Shown here: in pieces, positions 7,728-13,873 of the stretch
Layout of the letters: the number at the start of each line of letters is the position of its first letter
Position numbering within the stretch: position 1 is the first letter of the stretch
NCBI GenBank assembly: GCA_945901195.1
Contig: CAMDKB010000068.1
Location: 1 to 13,873, forward strand
Direction of reading: 5' to 3'
DNA from: Rhizobium sp. Q54
GTDB taxonomy: Bacteria; Pseudomonadota; Alphaproteobacteria; Rhizobiales; Beijerinckiaceae
DNA length: 13,873 nucleotides
Notes under the pieces: model-generated
Told to the model about the DNA's origin: nothing
What the model saw: only the letters and a program-made list of their open reading frames with translations
The model's database searches: none
Translations under genes and position numbers: made by a program

Positions 7728-7855
7728 GAGGCTTGCGTCGGGGGTTGACCAAAGACAGCCAACTCGTATGCAGAGGCTGGCCCGGCACATCACAATACCC
7801 ACGTAAAGACGCACGTCCACAGCCAAAGCGGTACATTGTCGAAAATTCTGCCACA

Positions 7856-7884
7856 AATATATGTGTTGCAACGACTTTTGTTAA
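7856..7884 (-). promoter_or_regulatory. Candidate sigma70-type promoter of the sensory operon
   Basis: On the minus strand, TTAACA (7884-7879) is separated by 17 nt from TATATT (7861-7856). Each hexamer differs from consensus by one base. Transcription would start near 7849 and give a leader of about 245 nt before the dctP ATG. The copy of GTTGCA at 7865-7870 lies in the spacer and another at 7897-7902 lies upstream of the -35. Confidence 0.45.
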
Positions 7885-7929
7885 AGGCGACTCTGCGTTG
7901 CAGAACGGTCAGGCGGAATGCCCCAGCCG

Positions 7930-7984
7930 CAGCTCCAAATTATATTTCAAACAAGCCTGAAATTACGATATGGAGCTGGTTTTT
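7930..7984 (+). terminator. Terminator-like two-tier hairpin with T tract
   Basis: CAGCTCCA (7930-7937) pairs perfectly with TGGAGCTG (7971-7978). Inside it ATTTCA (7944-7949) pairs with TGAAAT (7958-7963) around an 8-nt loop. The outer stem is followed by G and five T residues on the plus strand (7980-7984), as in a factor-independent terminator. No plus-strand gene lies upstream, so it may end a small RNA, insulate rpmH, or be a structured protein-binding site. The internal loop makes it a weaker terminator than a continuous stem. Confidence 0.35.
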
Positions 7985-8000
7985 CGGCGCTGCGTTCGCA

Positions 8001-8030
8001 TTGACTTGGGCAGGATAAACCCCTTATAAG
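8001..8030 (+). promoter_or_regulatory. rpmH promoter (sigma70/RpoD type)
   Basis: TTGACT (8001-8006) and TATAAG (8025-8030) are separated by 18 nt. Each hexamer is one or two bases from consensus. Transcription should begin near 8037 and produce a leader of about 177 nt before rpmH. This is the only strong plus-strand promoter seen ahead of the rpmH-rnpA-yidC block. Confidence 0.75.
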
Positions 8031-8042
8031 CGCCGCACAATT

Positions 8043-8189
8043 CCGGTGGCCGTGCGCCACCTGTACCGGTGTGGCCGGGCCAGACTTTGTGTTTCCCCGG
8101 GCCGACCGCCCGGTTTGAACGCAAAAATGGCGCGGGCAGACCGGTTTATCCTTGTAAATCAGCTATCGGCTCGCCGGCCTAGCAGGCGA
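8043..8189 (+). promoter_or_regulatory. Structured rpmH 5' leader with competing hairpins
   Basis: GGTGGC (8045-8050) can pair with GCCACC (8056-8061). The right arm can instead pair with GTGGC (8071-8075), and CCGGT (8043-8047) can pair with ACCGG (8065-8069), so the pairings exclude one another. A second hairpin is CCGGGC (8097-8102) with GCCCGG (8108-8113), followed by TTT. A third, weaker one is TCGCC (8171-8175) with GGCGA (8185-8189), just before the ribosome site. A regulatory role is inferred only. Confidence 0.35.
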
Positions 8190-8213
8190 CGCCAATTAAT
8201 CGGAGTGAATCAA

Positions 8214-8348
8214 GTGAAACGCACTTATCAGCCAAGCAAGCTCGTGCGGAAACGCCGTCATGGCTTCCGTTCGCGCATGGCCACCGTTGGCGGCCGCAAG
8301 GTCATTGCCGCACGGCGCGCACGTGGCCGCAAGCGCTTGTCGGCCTGA
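8214..8348 (+). CDS. rpmH: 50S ribosomal protein L34
   Basis: A 44-residue, strongly basic protein that is L34 of the large ribosomal subunit. It begins KRTYQPSKLVRKRRHGF after the start residue and ends RARGRKRLSA, matching the family over its whole length. The start is GTG at 8214, set by family length and by GGAG at 8202-8205, 8 nt upstream. The frame is open further upstream (an ATG at 8127 and a GTG at 8205), but those would add residues that L34 does not have. It is the first gene of the plus-strand block and is followed 32 nt later by rnpA, as in many bacteria. Transcription probably comes from the promoter at 8001-8030. Confidence 0.97.
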   Translation: MKRTYQPSKLVRKRRHGFRSRMATVGGRKVIAARRARGRKRLSA

Positions 8349-8380
8349 GCACAACTGTTTCTTTCACGGGAGCGGGGAAG

Positions 8381-8842
8381 ATGCACAGCGCGGGTCCATC
8401 CAGCGCCGGGACATCGAGCAACCCTAACCCGGCGAAAGTACCAGGTGGGTTAAAGATACCTGGGCGGATAAATATACTTGGCCGGCTCAAGAAAAGGGCC
8501 GAGTTTCTGAGGGTAGCGAAGGGCCGGCGATTTTTCACGCCGGCCTTTGCCTTGCAGGCCACCGTCCGCGGTCCCGATGCCGTTATCCAATCGCCGCGCT
8601 TCGGCTTCACCGTCACCAAGAAGACTGGCAATTCGGTTGAACGCAATCGTATCAGGCGGCGGTTGCGTGAAGTGGTGAGACAGGCGCAGGCAATGGACGC
8701 CAGCCCCGGATACGACTATGTCATCGTTGCGCAGCGCATGGCGCTGGCTCGCCCCTTCGCGGATCTGGTGACCGATGTCGAAAGGGCCGTCGCGGAAATC
8801 AACGCGAAACTTGGACGTAAGGCTTCGCAAACACGAACGTAA
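8381..8842 (+). CDS. rnpA: Ribonuclease P protein component
   Basis: The protein subunit of RNase P, which with the RnpB RNA removes 5' leaders from tRNA precursors. The core starts at RLKKRAEFLRVAKGRR (residues 35-50) and includes FGFTVTKKTGNSVERNRIRR (74-93) with the RNR basic motif, then the YDYVIVAQ strand. The ATG at 8381 is preceded by GGGGAAG and gives 153 residues, against about 120 for the usual family length. No ATG, GTG or TTG occurs in frame between it and the core, so the extra N-terminal residues look real. They contain a hexapeptide repeated three times (residues 20-37). It lies 32 nt after rpmH; yidD, often found next, is absent and yidC follows after 66 nt. Confidence 0.95.
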   Translation: MHSAGPSSAGTSSNPNPAKVPGGLKIPGRINILGRLKKRAEFLRVAKGRRFFTPAFALQATVRGPDAVIQSPRFGFTVTKKTGNSVERNRIRRRLREVVRQAQAMDASPGYDYVIVAQRMALARPFADLVTDVERAVAEINAKLGRKASQTRT

Positions 8843-8908
8843 AGTCGACCGGGCAGCGGTGCGCCACGCGGTGCAATCCTGGTACAGATCGGAACAGGCA
8901 TTGGGATT

Positions 8909-10768
8909 ATGAGAGACGACCAAAAAAATCTTTTCCTTGCCATGGGTCTGTCCTTGCTCGTCATTGTCGGCTGGCAATTTTACTTTGGGCCCCCGCCAAA
9001 GCCGGTCGTCCCGGTTTCAACACCGGCGCAACAGGCCACCCAACCCAATCCCGCAAACTCCGCAGCCCAAATTCCCGCCCCAGGCGCAACGACTGCGCCT
9101 GCCGTTCAACCGGGAACAGCGGCTCCGGCAGCACCTGGCACGCTGGTTCCCGGAGCAGCCCCGGTTGCGCCTGTTATCGTCGACCGGAAAATCGCACTGG
9201 CGGCAAGCCCGCGTATCCGGATCGACACACCTGCCCTGGCGGGTTCAATCTCGCTGAAAGGTGGAAAGATTGATGATATCAGCCTGAAAGCTTATCGGGA
9301 GACCATAAAGCCTGATAGCGACATCATTCATCTGCTTTCACCGACCGGTTCGGCAGAGCCATACTATGTGGAGACTGGCTTTGTCTCCGCCGATGCAAAA
9401 CTCACGCTCCCCAAGCCTGACACGATCTGGACAAGCACGGGTTCGGCGCTGGGCGTGGACAAGCCGCTCACCCTCACCTGGGACAATGGCCAGGGGTTAT
9501 TGTTCACGCGCAGTTTCTCGGTCGATGACAAGTTCCTCTTCACTGTAAAAGACAGCGTTGAAAACAAGACAGACTCGCCCGCAGTGCTGCATTCCTATTC
9601 GCTCGTGCACCGGATTGGAAAGCCAAAGACTGATGGCTTTTATGTTTTGCATGAGGGTCTTATCGGTGTGATCGGCGATTCCAAAGTCCAGGAAATCACC
9701 TATGACGGGATCGTGAAGGAAAAGGATGGCGCCCGGACGATGAAGGGCGCGGGCGGATGGATAGGCATTACCGACAAGTATTGGGCGACGGCCATAATCC
9801 CGGAGCAGTCCACGACGTTTGAAGGCCGCTTTTCAGTCGCGGGCGCTACGACCCCCAAGCCGGGCTACCAAACCGATATTCTTGGGCCAGTCCAGACGGT
9901 TGCGCCTGGGACTCGTGTCGATGTCACCCACCAGATCTTTGCCGGGGCAAAGGAAAGCCAGATCATCGATGGGTATCAGGTCAAGCATGGCATCAAGAAT
10001 TTCGATCTGATGATCGACTGGGGCTGGTTCTATTTCATCACCAAGCCTCTGTTTGTCGCAATCGACTGGATCTACAAATATGTCGGCAATTTCGGTGTCG
10101 CCATCCTGGTGATTACAGTGCTGATCAAGGGCGTGTTTTTCCCCCTTGCCAATCGCAGCTACGAATCCATGGCGAAAATGAAGGGTGTGCAGCCCGAAAT
10201 GAAAGTCATGCAGGAGCGCTACGCCAACGACAAGCAAAAGCTGCAACAGGAAATGATGGCGCTTTACAAGCGCGAAAAAATCAATCCCATAGCGGGCTGC
10301 TGGCCGATCTTGATCCAGATCCCGGTCTTCTTCGCCCTTTACAAGGTGATCTTCATCACCATTGAAATGCGCCACGCGCCGTTCTTCGGCTGGATCAAAG
10401 ATCTGTCGTCAGCTGATCCCACGAATATGTTCAACCTTTTCGGCGCTTTGCCGTTCGACCCGACCCAGATTCCTGTGGTTGGGCCCTACCTGCATATCGG
10501 CGTCTGGCCGCTGATCATGGGCGTGTCGATGTTCATCCAGATGAAGATGAACCCCGAACCAACCGACCCGGTTCAAAAGAGCATGTTTGCCTGGATGCCG
10601 GTCATCTTCACTTTCATGCTCGGTTCGTTTCCAGCCGGGCTCGTGATCTACTGGACGTGGAACAATCTTTTGTCTGTCACCCAACAATATTTCATCATGA
10701 AAAAACAGGGTGTGAAGGTGGAGCTGTGGGACAATCTGTCGGGCCTGTTCAAGAAGAAGACGGCCTGA
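8909..10768 (+). CDS. yidC: Membrane protein insertase YidC
   Basis: The 619-residue insertase that places proteins into the inner membrane, alone or with SecYEG. The first membrane helix (about 9-27) is followed by a Pro/Ala/Gln-rich linker (28-95) and a periplasmic beta domain (about 100-350). The conserved core begins at NFGVAILVITVLIKGVFFP; the groove position held by Arg in E. coli appears as Lys here, which I recall in other alphaproteobacteria. Further landmarks are SMAKMKGVQPEMKVMQERY, QEMMALYKREKINPIAGCWP, LIQIPVFFALYKV and MPVIFTFMLGSFPAGLVIYW. A basic C-tail ends FKKKTA. The ATG at 8909 is the natural start, giving MRDDQKN directly before the helix, although the ribosome site is weak. 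The end overlaps the likely start of yihA by 43 nt. Confidence 0.97.
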   Translation: MRDDQKNLFLAMGLSLLVIVGWQFYFGPPPKPVVPVSTPAQQATQPNPANSAAQIPAPGATTAPAVQPGTAAPAAPGTLVPGAAPVAPVIVDRKIALAASPRIRIDTPALAGSISLKGGKIDDISLKAYRETIKPDSDIIHLLSPTGSAEPYYVETGFVSADAKLTLPKPDTIWTSTGSALGVDKPLTLTWDNGQGLLFTRSFSVDDKFLFTVKDSVENKTDSPAVLHSYSLVHRIGKPKTDGFYVLHEGLIGVIGDSKVQEITYDGIVKEKDGARTMKGAGGWIGITDKYWATAIIPEQSTTFEGRFSVAGATTPKPGYQTDILGPVQTVAPGTRVDVTHQIFAGAKESQIIDGYQVKHGIKNFDLMIDWGWFYFITKPLFVAIDWIYKYVGNFGVAILVITVLIKGVFFPLANRSYESMAKMKGVQPEMKVMQERYANDKQKLQQEMMALYKREKINPIAGCWPILIQIPVFFALYKVIFITIEMRHAPFFGWIKDLSSADPTNMFNLFGALPFDPTQIPVVGPYLHIGVWPLIMGVSMFIQMKMNPEPTDPVQKSMFAWMPVIFTFMLGSFPAGLVIYWTWNNLLSVTQQYFIMKKQGVKVELWDNLSGLFKKKTA

Positions 10769-11415
10769 AGCCGGACTTTGCGGAACGCGGACGCCTGCTG
10801 TTTGCGGGCATCTGCGAATTCTTCTGGGCGTCTTCGGCTGCCGGAAACCTGCCGTCCGAAAGCGTGCAGGAATTCGCTTTTGCCGGCCGCTCCAATGTCG
10901 GCAAGTCCTCACTGCTCAACGCGCTGACCGGCCGCAAGGCACTGGCGCGGACATCGCATACGCCAGGCAGAACGCAACAGCTCAACTTCTTCGCTATCGG
11001 CGGGATGCCCGGCGAAGAAAAGCTGCGGATCGTCGACATGCCCGGCTATGGCTATGCTGCTGTCTCCAAGGAGAAGATCAGCGGCTGGACCAAGCTCATG
11101 CACGAGTATCTGCGCGGCCGTTCCACGCTGGCGCGCGTTTATGTGCTGATCGACGGCCGCCACGGGCTCAAGGAGTCCGATCACGAGATGATGAACCTGC
11201 TCGATAAATCCGCGCAATCCTATCAGGTCATTCTGACCAAGAAGGACGAAGTGAAAAAGAGCGAGGTGGAAAGCCGGATTGCAGAAACGCTGGCCGGATT
11301 GCAAAAACACCCCGCCGCCCATCCCGAGGTCATTTTCACATCCTCTGAAACGGGGGATGGCATTGCGGAGTTGCGGGCAGCGATAGCGCAGCAGGTCGGC
11401 GAAAAGGGGCTTTGA
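10726..11415 (+). CDS. yihA: Ribosome biogenesis GTP-binding protein YihA/YsxC/EngB
   Basis: A TrmE-Era-like GTPase needed for assembly of the large ribosomal subunit. GTPase motifs are the P-loop GRSNVGKSS (54-62), the G2 Thr in SHTPGRTQ, G3 DMPGYG, G4 TKKDEV and G5 SSETGDG. The start is uncertain. GTG at 10726 follows AAGGTGGAG, gives 229 residues and lies inside yidC. A CTG at 10765 would overlap the yidC stop and give 216 residues, closer to the usual length. A GTG at 10657 is too far upstream. No ATG is available before the conserved ERGRLLFAG segment. The overlap implies translation coupled to yidC. The function is secure, the N-terminus is not. Confidence 0.9.
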   Translation: MGQSVGPVQEEDGLKPDFAERGRLLFAGICEFFWASSAAGNLPSESVQEFAFAGRSNVGKSSLLNALTGRKALARTSHTPGRTQQLNFFAIGGMPGEEKLRIVDMPGYGYAAVSKEKISGWTKLMHEYLRGRSTLARVYVLIDGRHGLKESDHEMMNLLDKSAQSYQVILTKKDEVKKSEVESRIAETLAGLQKHPAAHPEVIFTSSETGDGIAELRAAIAQQVGEKGL

Positions 11416-11471
11416 TCCCGACGCTCAAACCTTTAAACACGTCGCCGAGAATAGAACCCGGAACACCCGCC

Positions 11472-12368
11472 ATGACCGACACCCAAGCCATATCGCCGCA
11501 GGAACGCGCCGAAGTCCTCATGCAGGCGCTGCCGCACATGCTGCGCTACGACGAGTCGATCATTGTCGTGAAATATGGTGGCCATGCCATGGGCGACGAG
11601 GCTGTCGCACGGCAGTTCGCGCGCGACATGGTGCTGCTTGAACAGTCGGGCGTGAACCCGGTCGTCGTGCACGGCGGCGGGCCGCAGATCGGCGATATGT
11701 TGAAGAAGCTCAACATCAAATCGGAATTTGCGGCAGGTTTGCGCGTAACCGACAAGGCGACCGTGGAAATCGTCGAGATGGTCCTGTGCGGGTCCATCAA
11801 CAAGCAGATTGTCGGCTTCATCAACAACGAGGGCGGCCGCGCCATCGGCCTGTGCGGCAAGGACGGCAATATGGTGATTGCCGAAAAAATAAGTCGGACC
11901 ATCCGAGATCCCGATTCCAACATCGAAAAGCATGTCGATCTCGGATTCGTGGGCGAGCCTTCCAAGGTGGACACGACCGTGCTCGACCAGGTACTCGGCC
12001 GCGACCTCATTCCGGTTCTTGCCCCGGTGGCTGCCGGGGCCAATGGCGAAACATTCAACGTCAATGCGGACACGTTCGCTGGCGCCATCGCAGGCGCATT
12101 GAAGGCCAAACGCCTCCTGTTCCTCACAGACGTTCCCGGCGTTCTCGACAAGAACAAGCAGCTGATCAAGGAGCTGAGCGTGCGCCAGATCCGCGATCTC
12201 ATCGCCGACGGGACGATTACCGGAGGGATGATCCCGAAGGTCGAGACCTGTATCTATGCTATCGAACAGGGCGTCGAAGGCGTCGTCATCCTCGATGGCA
12301 AATCGCCCCATGCGGTTCTCGTGGAACTTCTTACTGACCATGGCGCGGGAACGCTGATCACACGGTGA
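11472..12368 (+). CDS. argB: Acetylglutamate kinase
   Basis: N-acetyl-L-glutamate kinase, the second step of arginine synthesis, making N-acetylglutamyl phosphate from ATP. It is an amino-acid kinase fold protein of 298 residues. Motifs are VVKYGGHAMG with K34, VVVHGGGPQI (residues 64-73), GLRVTD with R91, NVNADTFAGAIAGALKA in the middle and GGMIPKVE near the end. The N-terminal helix before VVKYGG (about 28 residues, with LPHMLRYDE) resembles that of the arginine-inhibited hexameric enzymes, so feedback control is plausible. The ATG at 11472 is chosen over a TTG at 11412 because it gives the family length; the ribosome site is weak. It lies 56 nt after yihA and ends in a GTGA overlap with the next gene. 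Confidence 0.97.
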   Translation: MTDTQAISPQERAEVLMQALPHMLRYDESIIVVKYGGHAMGDEAVARQFARDMVLLEQSGVNPVVVHGGGPQIGDMLKKLNIKSEFAAGLRVTDKATVEIVEMVLCGSINKQIVGFINNEGGRAIGLCGKDGNMVIAEKISRTIRDPDSNIEKHVDLGFVGEPSKVDTTVLDQVLGRDLIPVLAPVAAGANGETFNVNADTFAGAIAGALKAKRLLFLTDVPGVLDKNKQLIKELSVRQIRDLIADGTITGGMIPKVETCIYAIEQGVEGVVILDGKSPHAVLVELLTDHGAGTLITR

Positions 12369-13102
12369 GCGGAGCCGAACCAGACCAAAAGCCCGGAATG
12401 GGCATTGACGCGGACACCGCGCACTTCGCCCATATCGACACCTGGGTCTTCGATCTCGACAACACGCTTTATCCCGCCCATTGCGATCTGTGGCCGCGTA
12501 TCGATATGCGGATCACCTATTACATGTGCGAGATGTTTGGGCTCGATGGAATTTCCAGCCGCGCGCTGCAAAAATATTATTATCAACGCTATGGCACCAC
12601 GATGCACGGGTTGATCGAAGAGCATGGCATTTCACCAGAAGTCTATCTGCAATTCGTGCACGACATCGACCGCAGCGATATAGATCCCGATCACGCTCTG
12701 GCGCGCGCCATCGCAGCGCTGCCCGGGCGACGGCTGATCCTGACCAACGGTTCGCGCGATCATGCGATGAAAACCGCAGAGCAGCTGGGCCTCGCGGGGC
12801 TTTTCGAGGATGTCTATGATATCGTTGCGGCAGACCTCATTCCCAAGCCGCATCCGCATGTCTATGCAAGCTTCTTCGAGAGGCTCGGCGTCGATCCCAC
12901 GCGGGCGGTGCTGTTTGAAGATATCGAACGCAATCTTCTCGTGCCGCATCAACATGGTATGAAAACTGTACTCGTCGTTCCACGATCGGGAACGCGCGAC
13001 CATCGCGAGGATTGGGAAATCCTGCACGGTCAAAAGCCGCATGTGGATTTCATAACCGACGATCTCGCCGCCTTTTTGGGGTGCGTGACGCCTTACCATT
13101 GA
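12365..13102 (+). CDS. HAD-superfamily hydrolase, pyrimidine 5'-nucleotidase type
   Basis: A 245-residue haloacid dehalogenase-like phosphatase. Motif I is FDLDNTLYP with nucleophile D30 and acid/base D32, motif II is LTNGS, motif III is the Lys in LIPKPHP, and motif IV is FEDIERN. The sequence resembles the Sdt1/pyrimidine 5'-nucleotidase subgroup, which removes phosphate from UMP and CMP; I recall this gene next to argB and dapD in other Hyphomicrobiales. The substrate is inferred from family only. The GTG start at 12365 overlaps the argB stop as GTGA, a common coupling arrangement. An in-frame ATG at 12398 would shorten the protein by 11 residues and is also possible because the conserved part begins later, at HIDTWVFDLD. 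Confidence 0.9.
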   Translation: MSGAEPDQKPGMGIDADTAHFAHIDTWVFDLDNTLYPAHCDLWPRIDMRITYYMCEMFGLDGISSRALQKYYYQRYGTTMHGLIEEHGISPEVYLQFVHDIDRSDIDPDHALARAIAALPGRRLILTNGSRDHAMKTAEQLGLAGLFEDVYDIVAADLIPKPHPHVYASFFERLGVDPTRAVLFEDIERNLLVPHQHGMKTVLVVPRSGTRDHREDWEILHGQKPHVDFITDDLAAFLGCVTPYH

Positions 13103-13127
13103 CCTCACCCGCCCAACCCGGCATATC
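13099..13127 (+). promoter_or_regulatory. Candidate dapD promoter
   Basis: TTGACC (13099-13104) overlaps the stop codon of the HAD gene and lies 17 nt before CATATC (13122-13127). The -35 matches five of six consensus bases, the -10 only three. Transcription would start near 13134, leaving a leader of about 28 nt. This would let dapD be expressed apart from the argB group. Confidence 0.35.
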
Positions 13128-13161
13128 TCCGCGCAAATTCTGGCCATTGCGAGATCAACCC

Positions 13162-13873
13162 ATGTCCCACGCCGCACTCGAAAAAACCATCAACGATGCA
13201 TTCGCCAATTCCGCTACCGTCAACGCCCAGACAAAGGGCGAAGTCCGCGACGCCGTTGAAGAAGCGCTTAATCTGCTTGATTCCGGCAAGGCTCGTGTCG
13301 CAGAGAGGGCAGAGGGCAAGACGGGTCCGGACGCCTGGCAAATCAACCAATGGCTCAAGAAGGCTGTGCTGCTTTCCTTTCGTCTGGAAGACAACGCACC
13401 CTTCATGACCGCGCCTGGCGCAGGCGGACAAGCCTACGGCTTCGACAAGGTGCCCCTGAAATTCGCCCATTGGGATGCTGCAACTTTCAAGGCAGCCGGG
13501 TTTCGCGCCGTACCCGGCGCCGTCGTTCGCAAATCTGCATTCATCGCGCCCAATGTCATTCTCATGCCGTCTTTCGTGAACCTCGGCGCATACGTGGACA
13601 GCGGCACGATGGTCGACACCTGGGCGACGGTGGGCTCCTGCGCGCAGATCGGCAAGAATGTCCATTTGTCCGGAGGTGTCGGCATCGGCGGCGTGCTGGA
13701 GCCGTTGCAAGCCAATCCGACGATCATCGAAGACAATTGTTTCATCGGCGCTCGTTCAGAAGTCGTCGAAGGCGTGATCGTCGAAGAAAATTCGGTGATT
13801 TCCATGGGCGTGTATATCGGTCAATCGACCAAGATTTATGACCGCGCCACGGGCACCGTCACCTATGGTCGAA
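13162..13873 (+). CDS. dapD: 2,3,4,5-tetrahydropyridine-2,6-dicarboxylate N-succinyltransferase (partial, 3' end outside window)
   Basis: DapD transfers succinyl from succinyl-CoA to tetrahydrodipicolinate in the succinylase branch of diaminopimelate and lysine synthesis. About 237 of the expected 280-285 residues are in the window, and the frame is open at the right edge. The N-terminal helical part (MSHAALEKTIND to DAWQINQWLKKAVLLSF) is followed by the linker GFRAVPGAVVRK and a left-handed beta-helix built of hexapeptides. Landmarks are YVDSGTMVDTWATVGSCAQI, LSGGVGIGGVLEPLQA and FIGARSEVVEG. The ATG at 13162 sits 59 nt after the HAD gene with GAG 8-10 nt upstream, and it matches the usual N-terminus. 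Confidence 0.96.
   Translation, partial: MSHAALEKTINDAFANSATVNAQTKGEVRDAVEEALNLLDSGKARVAERAEGKTGPDAWQINQWLKKAVLLSFRLEDNAPFMTAPGAGGQAYGFDKVPLKFAHWDAATFKAAGFRAVPGAVVRKSAFIAPNVILMPSFVNLGAYVDSGTMVDTWATVGSCAQIGKNVHLSGGVGIGGVLEPLQANPTIIEDNCFIGARSEVVEGVIVEENSVISMGVYIGQSTKIYDRATGTVTYGR

Larger units (their letters stand above)
7605..8213. other. Divergent intergenic region between the sensory operon and rpmH
   Basis: No convincing protein gene lies in these 609 bp. Open frames such as 7664-7960 start with GTG, lack a good ribosome site and encode no recognisable domain. The stretch holds the rpmH promoter and leader on the right, candidate minus-strand promoter elements in the middle, a 16-bp dyad near the dctP end, and a terminator-like hairpin in between. 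These are listed separately. Confidence 0.8.

Noticed and set aside
7851..7864. CACAAATATATGTG as a CRP/FNR-type site linked to the cyclase operon
   Set aside because: The dyad is imperfect and lacks the TGTGA-N6-TCACA or TTGAT-N4-ATCAA pattern, so no cAMP-receptor site can be claimed.
7664..7960. 98-codon plus-strand open frame between dctP and rpmH
   Set aside because: It starts with GTG, has no ribosome site, no recognisable domain, and overlaps the candidate minus-strand promoters and the terminator-like hairpin.
8127..8213. In-frame upstream extension of rpmH from ATG 8127 (29 codons)
   Set aside because: L34 has a nearly fixed length and N-terminus (KRTYQ), and the GTG at 8214 has a good ribosome site. 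The open frame is likely chance in a GC-rich leader.
7605..8213. Possible chromosomal origin next to rpmH, as in some other bacteria
   Set aside because: No dnaA gene and no TTATCCACA-like DnaA boxes were seen; alphaproteobacterial origins are usually elsewhere.
9833..10375. Long minus-strand open frames opposite yidC, argB and dapD (also 11433-12341 and 13105-13710)
   Set aside because: They mirror the codon pattern of well-recognised genes on the plus strand, have no recognised domains and are normal shadows in GC-rich DNA.
1..13873. tRNA genes, insertion sequences, CRISPR arrays or phage remnants
   Set aside because: No clover-leaf sequence, transposase motif, regular spacer-repeat array or integrase was seen in any part of the window.

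Overview
The window is chromosomal DNA of an alphaproteobacterium, most likely of the order Hyphomicrobiales (Rhizobiales). The evidence is the plus-strand block rpmH-rnpA-yidC-yihA(engB)-argB-HAD pyrimidine 5'-nucleotidase-dapD, an order I recall as typical of that group, together with the protein sequences. The genus cannot be named from the sequence.

The left half (1 to about 7604) is a minus-strand operon of six genes, read from right to left. They are a Sec-exported TRAP-type solute-binding protein (DctP family), a membrane histidine kinase with a periplasmic region of about 260 residues, a soluble REC-DUF3369-histidine kinase, a REC-class III nucleotide cyclase, a UgpB-like ABC solute-binding protein, and a second DctP-family protein with a twin-arginine signal (cut by the window edge). 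All junctions are gaps of 2-3 nt or overlaps of 1-4 nt. No transporter membrane subunit or ATPase is present. The layout suggests that the binding proteins sense ligands for the kinase, and that the signal passes through two receiver proteins to a nucleotide cyclase instead of a DNA-binding regulator. This is the most interesting part of the window. Two residue changes stand out: the conserved carboxylate-binding arginine is Asn in the second DctP protein, and the transition-state Asn of the cyclase is Thr.

Positions 7605-8213 form a divergent intergenic region of 609 bp. It holds a strong sigma70-type promoter for rpmH (8001-8030), a candidate minus-strand promoter for the sensory operon (7856-7884) with two GTTGCA repeats 32 bp apart, a 16-bp dyad (7712-7727), a two-tier hairpin followed by five T residues (7930-7984), and a long rpmH leader with several hairpins.

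The right half (8214-13873) is housekeeping: ribosomal protein L34, the RNase P protein, the membrane insertase YidC, the ribosome-assembly GTPase EngB, N-acetylglutamate kinase, a HAD nucleotidase and the start of the lysine/diaminopimelate gene dapD. These genes are closely packed, with overlaps at yidC/yihA, yihA-argB spacing of 56 nt, and a GTGA overlap at argB/HAD. A candidate separate promoter precedes dapD. No tRNA, rRNA, insertion sequence or CRISPR array was seen.
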